From the NCBI RefSeq assembly GCF_006265225.1, contig NZ_VDCS01000006.1, positions 1 through 64,000 of the forward strand: a stretch of 64,000 nucleotides of DNA, in the 5' to 3' direction. Numbering within the stretch: position 1 is the first letter of the stretch; each line of letters opens with the position of its first letter. The notes under the pieces are model-generated. The model searched no databases. It had not been told where the DNA came from and was given only the letters and a program-made list of their open reading frames with translations. The translations under genes were made by a program, and so were the position numbers. The DNA is from Allotamlana fucoidanivorans (lineage in GTDB: Bacteria; Bacteroidota; Bacteroidia; Flavobacteriales; Flavobacteriaceae). Below are positions 26,593-34,701 of this stretch, one piece after another.

Positions 26593-28791
26593 TTATTTCA
26601 ATTTAATAGTTAATTCAATAGGCATCTGAGCACCCAGTTCAATATTTCTAGCTGCTGGTGATGTGGTTCCTATACATATTTTATACACTCCTTTTGGTAA
26701 TTCTTTTTCGCCTTTATCGTTGATTTGTTGCAAGTGTGTTTTGCATAATTTAAAAGTTAATCTTTTTGATTGACCAGCTTTTAGTGTTACATTTTGAATG
26801 TTTTTTAATGCAAATAAAGGTGTAGGGTAACTTAAATCTGTTTTGCTTACATATAGTTGAATCACTTCATTTTGCTCAAAATCGGCTAGATTTCTTACTT
26901 TTATTTTAATGTTTAAGGTGTCTTTTGATTTCATTGACAACTTCGACGTTCCTTCAAGCTTAAAATCTAGTGGTTGATAACTTAGTCCGAAGCCAAAAGG
27001 ATACAATGGACTATCTTCAAAATAACGGTATGTTTTTTTACTTTCAGAAATACTATAATCTTCAAAATCACCTAGCTGACTTGTAGCTTTATATATAGTA
27101 ATGGGCAATTTTCCTGAAGGCGAATAATTTCCGAATAAAACATCGGCTACAGCTTGACCGCCCTGTTCCCCCGGATACCATGCCCAAACAATGGCATCTG
27201 CAATATCATGAACCTCTGGCATGGCAATAGCGCTACCCGAGCAAACCACTACTATTAGAGGCTTATCACTTATTTGCTCTTTTAATTTCTTTAAATAGAT
27301 CAATTGATTTTCTGGCAACTCAATGGTTTTTCTATCTCCACCTGTTATTGAAAAAGGCGTGTCCCCATTTTCGCCTTCAAATAATGGATTTAACCCAATA
27401 ACTGCAATGGTAGCATCGGCGTTGGCGGCATTCCCTGATTGGCCAGTTTTCATACCCTTTACATCTTGTTGCACTAAAAAACCTTGATTGTATTGTACTA
27501 TAGTTGTTTTAGAAACAGTACTGGCAATTCCTTCTAAAACAGTCACCATATTTTTACTAACACCATAATAATTGCCTAATAACACATTAACATCGGCAGC
27601 ATTATTACCTGTAACATAGATTTGTCCAATTCCTTTTTTTAGAGGTAAGATGTTATTACTGTTTTTTAACAACACCATAGATTTTTGGGCAACTTCTCTT
27701 GCCAAAGCAACATGTGCTTGATTATTAATTTTATCTATTGAAATGGTAGTGTATGGATTTATAGGTACTAGGTCAAACATTCCTAGCTTAAAACGTATTT
27801 CTAATTGCTTAGACAACGCTTTGTTTACATCTTTTTCAGTTAAAAGGCCTAGTTCTATGGACTTTAACAATAAAGAATATACCTGGCCACAATTCACATT
27901 TACACCAGACAACACGCCTAAGGCGGCTGATTCTTCTGGTGTTCTGGTAACTTTATGGGTATCATGCAGGTTATTAATAGCTCCACAATCAGAAACAATA
28001 TAACCATCAAATCCCATTTCTTTTCTCAACACATCAGACAAAATATTAGAGCTACCGCAACAAGATTCTGTATTATACTTATTGTAAGCACACATGACCC
28101 CAGCAACTCCAGTATCAATTAAATCTTGAAAAGCAGGCAAATAGGTTTCGTATAAGTCTTTTTTATTGGTTTCAGAATTAAAAGTAAACCGATTCCCTTC
28201 AGGACCATTATGAACCATAAAGTGCTTTGCACAAGCCGCTACTTTTAAATGGTTCTTATCATTACCTTGCATGCCTTGTACAAAGGCTTTACCTAAAGCG
28301 CCAGAAAGAAATGGATCTTCTCCGTAAGTTTCATGACCTCTACCCCAGCGCGGATCTCTAAAAATATTAACATTAGGAGACCAAAATGTTAGTCCAGTAT
28401 ACCATCTATAAACCCCTTTACTTTGCGCATGATTATAAATAGCACGACCTTCATCTGAAATTGCCGTAGCTACTCTATATACTAAATTGGGATTAAAAGT
28501 AGCAGCCATACCAATGGCTTGAGGAAAAACAGTTGCAGGCACCGATCTAGCGACACCATGTAACCCTTCATTCCACCAGTTATATTCAGGAATATTCAAC
28601 CTATCAATAGCTGCTGCTTTATTTACCATAAGAGAAACTTTCTCCTCTAAGGTTAATTCGTTAATTAGTAACTGCACTCTTTGTTTTAGAGGCAAACTAC
28701 TGTCTTGAAAATTTTGAGAAACGAGGGAATGGGTTTGAGAAAAAATGAAAATAAAGATGATATTTCTTAAAAAAACATGTGATTGCCTCAT
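26593..28791 (-). CDS. GH3 beta-glycosidase (glucosidase/xylosidase type)
   Basis: 732 residues from the ATG at 28789-28791. A longer frame to 28818 opens with TTG inside the promoter and is unlikely to be translated. A signal peptide precedes the GH3 barrel (NWWNEGLHGVARS, RDPRWGRGHETYGEDPFL, CAKHFMVHNGPE) and the nucleophile motif GYIVSDCGAI. The second domain has VICSGSAIAMPE-like residues, AWYPGEQGGQAVADVLFG, and a C-terminal FnIII-like domain opens near YPFGFGLSYQPLDF. Overall it resembles the xylosidase/beta-glucosidase branch with the SDCGAI signature. It is the first gene of unit 4, downstream of array promoter H and a perfect 24-bp palindrome. Confidence 0.9.
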   Translation of the reverse strand: MRQSHVFLRNIIFIFIFSQTHSLVSQNFQDSSLPLKQRVQLLINELTLEEKVSLMVNKAAAIDRLNIPEYNWWNEGLHGVARSVPATVFPQAIGMAATFNPNLVYRVATAISDEGRAIYNHAQSKGVYRWYTGLTFWSPNVNIFRDPRWGRGHETYGEDPFLSGALGKAFVQGMQGNDKNHLKVAACAKHFMVHNGPEGNRFTFNSETNKKDLYETYLPAFQDLIDTGVAGVMCAYNKYNTESCCGSSNILSDVLRKEMGFDGYIVSDCGAINNLHDTHKVTRTPEESAALGVLSGVNVNCGQVYSLLLKSIELGLLTEKDVNKALSKQLEIRFKLGMFDLVPINPYTTISIDKINNQAHVALAREVAQKSMVLLKNSNNILPLKKGIGQIYVTGNNAADVNVLLGNYYGVSKNMVTVLEGIASTVSKTTIVQYNQGFLVQQDVKGMKTGQSGNAANADATIAVIGLNPLFEGENGDTPFSITGGDRKTIELPENQLIYLKKLKEQISDKPLIVVVCSGSAIAMPEVHDIADAIVWAWYPGEQGGQAVADVLFGNYSPSGKLPITIYKATSQLGDFEDYSISESKKTYRYFEDSPLYPFGFGLSYQPLDFKLEGTSKLSMKSKDTLNIKIKVRNLADFEQNEVIQLYVSKTDLSYPTPLFALKNIQNVTLKAGQSKRLTFKLCKTHLQQINDKGEKELPKGVYKICIGTTSPAARNIELGAQMPIELTIKLK

Positions 28792-28797
28792 ACGGTT

Positions 28798-28821
28798 AGT
28801 TTGTTTTGTACAAAACAAACT
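28798..28821. promoter_or_regulatory. Perfect 24-bp palindrome over the GH3 promoter/transcript start
   Basis: The half-site AGTTTGTTTTGT (28798-28809) is followed immediately by its exact reverse complement ACAAAACAAACT (28810-28821). It covers the -7-like box at 28811-28818 and ends 6 bp before the GH3 ATG. It could be an operator for a second, repressor-type regulator or fold at the 5' end of the mRNA. Confidence 0.7.
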
Positions 28822-28883
28822 TTTCCAATTAAAAAACTCTTAAATAGCGATTAATATGAAGTTAAATACTGCTTAACATAAGT
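28811..28883 (-). promoter_or_regulatory. Array promoter H for the GH3-GH36 unit
   Basis: CAAAACAA at 28811-28818 is one base off the complement of a -7 box (TTGTTTTG). After 10 bp come TTAAA 28829, TTAAA 28840, TTAAT 28851, TTAAA 28862 and TTAAC 28873, five words in perfect 11-bp register. Confidence 0.75.
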
Positions 28884-28892
28884 TCCTTTAGT

Positions 28893-28928
28893 AAAAAAGC
28901 CAATAAATTATACTTCATTGGCTTTTTT
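28893..28928 (-). terminator. Terminator between unit 3 and unit 4
   Basis: AAAAAAGCCAAT (28893-28904) and ATTGGCTTTTTT (28917-28928) form a 12-bp stem with a 12-base loop and terminal A/T tracts. It lies about 90 bp past the stop of 29020-31038 and 10 bp upstream of array H. Confidence 0.85.
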
Positions 28929-28959
28929 AAAGGACACTATCCCGTAAAGTGTCAATATT
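28921..28959 (+). repeat. 39-41 nt dispersed inverted repeat, left copy
   Basis: The stretch with core ACTATCCCGTAAAGTG (28936-28951) matches the reverse complement of 45471-45511 over about 40 nt with a few substitutions and one- or two-base indels. Both copies begin with GCTTTTTT and end with AATATT. The two copies face each other and bracket units 3 and 2. They resemble terminal inverted repeats of an insertion sequence, but no transposase lies between them. Confidence 0.6.
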
Positions 28960-29019
28960 GAATACTAAAGTCTTTTTTTGTAGGATTATAACGTAATATA
29001 AACTACTTATTTTAAGTCA

Positions 29020-31038
29020 TCAATTTACAATAAGTTGTTTTACTACTACACTATTATTTATATTTACTTTTGCAAAATATGTTCCTGTAGGTAACTGCGC
29101 TGTGTAAATTTCAAAACTATGGGTGCCTGGATTAAGATGCTTTTCTGAAACTTGTTGAGATACTATCTGGCCCATAATATTTAGTAAACTGATATTTACA
29201 GAAGCAGTATTTCTTAAAGAAAACTTTAATTGTACCTTATCTGTTGCTGGATTAGGAAAGACTTTGAAATTAATTTTTTTTTCAATATCACCAACCGATA
29301 AAGCATTTTCTCCTATTAACTGAATACCATCAATTCGCGTTGTAGTTGTTCCATTTTTAAACCTGTAAAGTCTAAACCAATTAATAGCACTTAAATTAGG
29401 GGTTCCTATTTTTGAGGCGCTGCTAACGTTTAATTGGATAAAGTTCCAACCAGCTTTTAAATTACTTAAAGACCAGCTATATTCATTAACGTCAGGACCA
29501 CCAGAACTACTTATTTCTACTTGGTTTGCAGCATCAAGCTTGGTTGGATCTTCTACATAATACCAAAACTGTAAGACAGTTCCATTTGGTGTGCCTTGAG
29601 CATCATAAGGTGTTGCAAACACTTTATAATATTCTTGCTCTGCTGATCCTGTAAACTCTAATGCCCCCGCCCCTTGAGCTACATCATTAGATATTAATTG
29701 AACAGATCCTGGATTCCAATCTATTTTTGAATCACAGTCATCAAAAAAATCGTTTGAAGATAACACCACTACTTTTTGCCTAGGTGTAAACTCACCAAAC
29801 CATTCTTTGTTCTCTTCCATCATACGCCATTGGAAATTATAAACTCCTAGCATTGTAGGCCCTATAATATCGAATGTAAATGTTTTTTCTTGATTAGGAG
29901 CAATGGCATCTGCCTCATCTAATTCCACTTGCAATACCCCTAGAATATCGTCATCATCAGTGTTTGCTAATTTATATAAGTTAGCTTTTGTCCAAGTAGA
30001 TGTCCCTATGTTTTTCATAGTCACACTTACCGTTACTGTTTCACCTTTTCCTATATATTTTGGCACATTAGTTTGGCTTACAAACTCAGCTTTATTGGGA
30101 GAGTTAGGATCTTCTACATAATGCCCACGTAAAAAATAAATTTCAGCTCCTTGCCCTTCACGCATCGTGTAAAGATCTCTACTATTCTTTCCATAACAAA
30201 TAGATTCTTCTCCCGCTCTTCCTATAGGCATTGTCACTTGTTTATATGGATATCTAACCCCTTGTGATTGATTAAAAAATGGTCCCTTATTAAAGGCTTG
30301 CGCCCAAGTCTCATTTTCTTCACGAGTAAACTCATAAGCAAAATCTTTATATGTTAGCACAATAGCCCTATGGCCATCTTTTGAAATATCCATAGCAGTA
30401 GTATCATCAGTACGCAAAGAGGCTATACGAGTTGCTGTTAAACTTACTGTTCCTGCGTCTACAGATAACGGTAATTCATAAACATAACGAATTTCGTTAT
30501 CATGAGATTTACTAAATAAAATGATTTTTCCTGAAGTTACATCAACACCTACAGATTCACAGTTTTGTTTTCCATTGTCATATTGATAATTAATGGTTCT
30601 TAAAATAGGATACGAATGCCCAAAAACCTGACTAGAATTGTATTCTGGCTCTTCTATGATATAAAGCCTATAATTACTTCTATTTCTACCATTGTCACCA
30701 AAATCTCCTATGATGATATACGATTTTCCATTTAATTCAAATGTAGATAAGTCCTCCCAATCTGTTGCTGAAGCTCCAGATACCGTCCCTCTATTTAAGA
30801 GATTGCCATCAGTATCTACTAAATAGAGATTTGGACCATCACCAGAGTCATTATGCACCCAAATAGCATTATCTGTTTTATAAGACATGCCCATGCCACT
30901 TGTCTCATTAATAATACTATATTTTAAAGCGCCTATAATTTCAGGGTCTTCGTATTCTAAATCTTGCACTTGGGCCGTATGAGTAGCACAGACACAAAAC
31001 AGTAAAGCATAGCTTAAAATTGATTTTATCATATTCAT
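29020..31038 (-). CDS. Type IX-secreted propeller-like protein with NBR1-like Ig and CBM-like modules
   Basis: 672 residues. Signal peptide (to about 22). Residues 25-310 look like a beta-propeller (NETSGMGMSYKTDNAIWVHND, DWEDLSTFELNGKSYIIIGDFGDN, TTAMDISKDGHRAIVLTY), a fold common in surface glycan or esterase-like proteins. Next is an NBR1-type Ig domain (about 318-420; VSVTMKNIGTSTWTK, FQWRM), then a jelly-roll CBM-like module (about 428-585; LQFWYYVEDP, GWNFIQL, INWFRLYRFK, TRIDGIQLI). The last 75 residues are a Por-secretion sorting domain (FKVFPNPATDKVQLKF). The Ig, CBM and sorting modules match those of the GH99-like enzyme at 34702-37062 almost line by line. It is a single-gene unit with array promoter I. 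The propeller's activity is unknown. Confidence 0.82.
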   Translation of the reverse strand: MNMIKSILSYALLFCVCATHTAQVQDLEYEDPEIIGALKYSIINETSGMGMSYKTDNAIWVHNDSGDGPNLYLVDTDGNLLNRGTVSGASATDWEDLSTFELNGKSYIIIGDFGDNGRNRSNYRLYIIEEPEYNSSQVFGHSYPILRTINYQYDNGKQNCESVGVDVTSGKIILFSKSHDNEIRYVYELPLSVDAGTVSLTATRIASLRTDDTTAMDISKDGHRAIVLTYKDFAYEFTREENETWAQAFNKGPFFNQSQGVRYPYKQVTMPIGRAGEESICYGKNSRDLYTMREGQGAEIYFLRGHYVEDPNSPNKAEFVSQTNVPKYIGKGETVTVSVTMKNIGTSTWTKANLYKLANTDDDDILGVLQVELDEADAIAPNQEKTFTFDIIGPTMLGVYNFQWRMMEENKEWFGEFTPRQKVVVLSSNDFFDDCDSKIDWNPGSVQLISNDVAQGAGALEFTGSAEQEYYKVFATPYDAQGTPNGTVLQFWYYVEDPTKLDAANQVEISSSGGPDVNEYSWSLSNLKAGWNFIQLNVSSASKIGTPNLSAINWFRLYRFKNGTTTTRIDGIQLIGENALSVGDIEKKINFKVFPNPATDKVQLKFSLRNTASVNISLLNIMGQIVSQQVSEKHLNPGTHSFEIYTAQLPTGTYFAKVNINNSVVVKQLIVN

Positions 31039-31168
31039 AAATAGTTAGTTTTGGTAGCTTTTTTTGTTTAAAGACATTCAAGAAATGTAACTTCATATTG
31101 TCCCTATAAACAAGATTGTCTTTACACTTAAGTCTTAAAGTGATTATTAAATTTCTCAAAGTACAAGA

Positions 31169-31241
31169 CAAAGAAATCTTTCTTTATTAATTTTTTATTA
31201 AAGACAAATTAATTACTCATTAATGATGACTTAATGCTTGT
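31169..31241 (-). promoter_or_regulatory. Array promoter I for 29020-31038
   Basis: CAAAGAAA at 31169-31176 is one base off the complement of a -7 box (TTTCTTTG). After 10 bp come TTAAT 31187, TTAAG 31198, TTAAT 31209, TTAAT 31220 and TTAAT 31231 in exact 11-bp register. The 5' untranslated leader would be about 125 nt. Confidence 0.75.
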
Positions 31242-31272
31242 TTTTAACGCAAATACTTTTAAAATTTATAAT

Positions 31273-34200
31273 CTACCTTACAATTACTGATTTTATTTTC
31301 TTTAAAAACTCCGGTTTATTTGATGAAAACTTAAGTTTAGTTTTCCATTCTCCTGTTTGTTGCCCAACTTTTATTAAAATATGATTCCATCCCTTTTCTA
31401 AAGGAACTCCCTCTACATAAAATTCATTTTCAGTAAATGGTCCAGTTCTTAAATAAGTTTTTACTACTTTTCCATTTATACTAAACTCAATAGCATCATC
31501 TACACCAAAATGTAAATCTAAACGAGGCATATCTGGCTCTATCAATAAATCTGTTAAAGACCTAGGACTGTATACCCAAAAACTCATATATGCTGCTGTG
31601 TATACATTAGGTTTTAAATTTTCATTTTTAAAATTAAAGATTCCTTCTTTATTGGCAGACAATAGTTTCCATTGCTTACCATTAGTAATAGTGCCTATTT
31701 CAACATTAGCAAATTCTGTTTCTTTTAAAGGAGAATGCTTGAATACTTTCTCTATTTCATAACTATCATTTTTTACTGCTCCGTAAAAGTTTACATGTTG
31801 TAAAATACCCTCTTCATTAATAGCTCTTAGCAAATTGCTTTTCGCTTCTTTAAAAGTAGCTCCCAAGTTAAATAACATGTCTTTTACCATATGCTTTGAT
31901 TGATTTCCTAGAGTAAAAAAATCAACTGTTGAAACAATTAATTCTCCATCACCTATAATTTTCCTAACTATTACGCTACCAGGATGCTTAAACTCTTTCT
32001 CATTTCTATAAACTTTTGCTGTTTTAATATCCTCTCCTTGGTAATTCCATTTTTGCCAATCTGTATCGCATGCTTTTAAAAGGACTTGAGAATTTTCAAG
32101 TAACTTTCCTCCTAATGAAATTTTAGAAACAGGCTCTTTTATAATTTCCGAAAAATAAAAACTTGCATTATTTAGACCGCTTAACAAAGCATGGTCTTGA
32201 TTTATGATATAACTTGTTGCCCTTCTATTATATAACTCTAGGTTGCAATTTGTAACAGCCTCTATAAATGCTTTTGATTGTTTAGATACACTCCAAACGT
32301 AAATAAGACTTCCTTTCTGTGTTGCAGTTCTTAACTCAAACAAAAGCTTTTTAGTAGCTCCAATAGGTTGTTGACCATCGACTATAATCAATTGATTTTT
32401 TGCAGCATTTAAAGATTCAAACTCAAGACCCAAGTTTTCTAAGTTTTGCTTTAATTTTGAGTTGGCAGTTCCTGATAAAAACACAATACCTTCTTTAGGC
32501 TTGTACGTTGCTCTTTTAACTCTATTGTCCTTTTTAACGGCCCATTTATTATCTATGCTTTTATAGTTATCTGAATAGGCCGCTTTAACAGCTTCAAATA
32601 AAGGCCAAGGTTTATATAAAGGTAATGTTGGGTCATATCCTGGATTGAAAGTAGTACAATAAGGACCTAATCTTTCTGGTTGATACCCTGGTTTACCCTC
32701 TTGATAAGGGTGAAAAATTATACCATCGTTTAATGTAGGAGCCATAGAAGTATCTGTTAATCCCAACGCTAAGGGTTTTAAACCATACCAAGCCAAATTA
32801 AAAACTGAACTATATGATGCATTATAATCTCTTTGTTTACTTATTAGATTAAAAGCTTCTCCTGCTAAACCTTCCATTCTACCTAATTGAGATTCATAAG
32901 CTCTATCTCCATTTACTTTAGCTACTTGTGCTGGGGTACCATAGTATGCCATTCCTGTTTCTCCAATACCCCATGGTTTGTTTTGGCTTGACCAATGTTT
33001 TAAAGCATTAAAATTTCCATAATGCCCTATAACTGTAGGTAAATCTGTTTTTTCTTGAGTTTCACCATCACCAGAAATCCATGTACGTGTAGGATCATTA
33101 GCTTGTACTATTGCTACCCAGTTATTAATCTCTTCAATATTTTTTTCAATGAGTTTTTGAGGTGCGTTAAAAACATGCTTAGTTACTGGAAGTGTTTCAT
33201 TACAAACACTCCATCCCATTACAGATGGGTAGTTTCTATCTCTTAACACTAAATTTTTAACATGTTGTCTACACGCTTGCCAATAAATTTCAGAATCAAT
33301 CTTTGGTCCACCATCACTCGACCAAATAGCAGTTTCGTCTAAAACACAAATTCCCATTTCATCAGCCATTTCAAGGTAAAACCTAGGAAATACTTGCGCA
33401 TGTAAACGCAATCCGTTAGCATTTGCATCTAACAACATTTTATACCATGCATAAGCGTACCGCCTAGTCATTTGAGGAACGCCTGTAAAATGCCAAGAAT
33501 CTCCCTTTATTTGAATTGGTTTATTATTAAGTAAAAATTGAGTATCATCAATTTTAAATTCTCTCCAACCAAAACGTGTATAATCAATGTCTATATTTTT
33601 TCTTTTAGTATTTACCTTAAGTACTAACCCATACAGATTTGGGCTTTCAGGTGACCATAAATCTAATGAACCATCTACTTTTGTTTTTAGAATAAATACC
33701 TTACTTTCATAAGGACCTATATGCAACTTTTCAGACTCAAAGTCTAATGCCTTTTCTCCTAACTTCCAATTTACTAAAGGGGTGTTTAAATTAGACTTGC
33801 CAACTAAATTAACCCATCTTTTCACCTCTGCATCAATAGAAAATTTAACCTGTTGAGCTGTAGTGTTTTTTATTTCAACTTCAACTTCTAAAGTGTTATT
33901 TGAAACTAATGGTTTAATAAACGTATCTTCTATGTATATATTAGGAATCTTTTGCAGAAATACATCTTGCCAAATTCCTGCTATAAAAATTCCCCAAAAA
34001 GAACCTGCTACATAATTTCTTCTCCCATAGTTTCCTGGGTCATTTAACAGACTTCCGTGAGCTACCCAAACCACAACCTCTAGTGTTTCTACTGTTGTTA
34101 CATGCTCTGTTATATCAAAACTAAACGGCAAAAAAGAATCAAAGTGTTCGCCTACTGCTATGCCATTAACAAACACTTTAGCATAACCTGCTACGGCTTC

Positions 34201-34620
34201 AAAATGTAATATAAAACGATTATTAGTCCAATCTGCTGGAATCTTAATTGTTTTTTTTAGCCAACCCGATTTAGTGTTATTCCACGATTCTGGATAACTA
34301 GGAAAACTTTTAAAATCGCCCCCCTCACCATTAGTAAACCCATTAACATTCCATGGGGAAGGTACTTTTAAAGGTACTTCTTCCCATTTAAATTCAGGGA
34401 ATTTTTGATTTTTAATATCTTCAAAAGACACTCCTTTTTCCAATTTAACAGGCATAAACTGCCATGCACCATTTAAACAAATTTCATCTCTAATAGGCCT
34501 TTCTACGTGTTTTATTAAACCTTCTTGAGGTGCAAAATCATGATGAAATAGAATTGATTGCGCTTCCAATATATTCGATATAAGGATAGCAACCAAAAAC
34601 AACCATTGTACTCCCTTCAT
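31273..34620 (-). CDS. GH2-family beta-glycosidase, secreted
   Basis: 1115 residues from the ATG at 34618-34620, which opens a signal peptide (MKGVQWLFLVAILISNILEAQ). A longer frame to 34659 starts with TTG and adds no signal. Domains in order: jelly-roll sugar-binding domain (LNGAWQFMPV, VPSPWNVNGF, AKVFVNGIAVGEH), Ig-like domain, then the TIM barrel with INGE-type markers LLNNKPIQIKGDSWHF, the acid/base MGWSVCNE and the nucleophile region WGIGETG. A long C-terminal part (about 700-1115) holds a glutamine-amidotransferase-like trimer-type fold and a final galactose-binding-like domain. The sugar specificity (galactosidase, mannosidase or glucuronidase) is not clear. Last gene of unit 2. Confidence 0.85.
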   Translation of the reverse strand: MKGVQWLFLVAILISNILEAQSILFHHDFAPQEGLIKHVERPIRDEICLNGAWQFMPVKLEKGVSFEDIKNQKFPEFKWEEVPLKVPSPWNVNGFTNGEGGDFKSFPSYPESWNNTKSGWLKKTIKIPADWTNNRFILHFEAVAGYAKVFVNGIAVGEHFDSFLPFSFDITEHVTTVETLEVVVWVAHGSLLNDPGNYGRRNYVAGSFWGIFIAGIWQDVFLQKIPNIYIEDTFIKPLVSNNTLEVEVEIKNTTAQQVKFSIDAEVKRWVNLVGKSNLNTPLVNWKLGEKALDFESEKLHIGPYESKVFILKTKVDGSLDLWSPESPNLYGLVLKVNTKRKNIDIDYTRFGWREFKIDDTQFLLNNKPIQIKGDSWHFTGVPQMTRRYAYAWYKMLLDANANGLRLHAQVFPRFYLEMADEMGICVLDETAIWSSDGGPKIDSEIYWQACRQHVKNLVLRDRNYPSVMGWSVCNETLPVTKHVFNAPQKLIEKNIEEINNWVAIVQANDPTRTWISGDGETQEKTDLPTVIGHYGNFNALKHWSSQNKPWGIGETGMAYYGTPAQVAKVNGDRAYESQLGRMEGLAGEAFNLISKQRDYNASYSSVFNLAWYGLKPLALGLTDTSMAPTLNDGIIFHPYQEGKPGYQPERLGPYCTTFNPGYDPTLPLYKPWPLFEAVKAAYSDNYKSIDNKWAVKKDNRVKRATYKPKEGIVFLSGTANSKLKQNLENLGLEFESLNAAKNQLIIVDGQQPIGATKKLLFELRTATQKGSLIYVWSVSKQSKAFIEAVTNCNLELYNRRATSYIINQDHALLSGLNNASFYFSEIIKEPVSKISLGGKLLENSQVLLKACDTDWQKWNYQGEDIKTAKVYRNEKEFKHPGSVIVRKIIGDGELIVSTVDFFTLGNQSKHMVKDMLFNLGATFKEAKSNLLRAINEEGILQHVNFYGAVKNDSYEIEKVFKHSPLKETEFANVEIGTITNGKQWKLLSANKEGIFNFKNENLKPNVYTAAYMSFWVYSPRSLTDLLIEPDMPRLDLHFGVDDAIEFSINGKVVKTYLRTGPFTENEFYVEGVPLEKGWNHILIKVGQQTGEWKTKLKFSSNKPEFLKKIKSVIVR

Positions 34621-34701
34621 AAAAAACTTATATTTTAAAACAACAAACCACCAATACAAATAGATATTGATGGTTGTTTTGATTACATATTAACTATAAA
34701 A

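Noticed and set aside
28792-28818. Upstream extension of the GH3 gene to 28818
   Set aside because: It would start at TTG within the -7 box and palindrome; the ATG at 28789-28791 opens a proper signal peptide.
34621-34659. Upstream extension of the GH2 gene to 34659
   Set aside because: Starts at TTG and puts 13 hydrophobic residues before a complete signal peptide that begins at the ATG 34618-34620.
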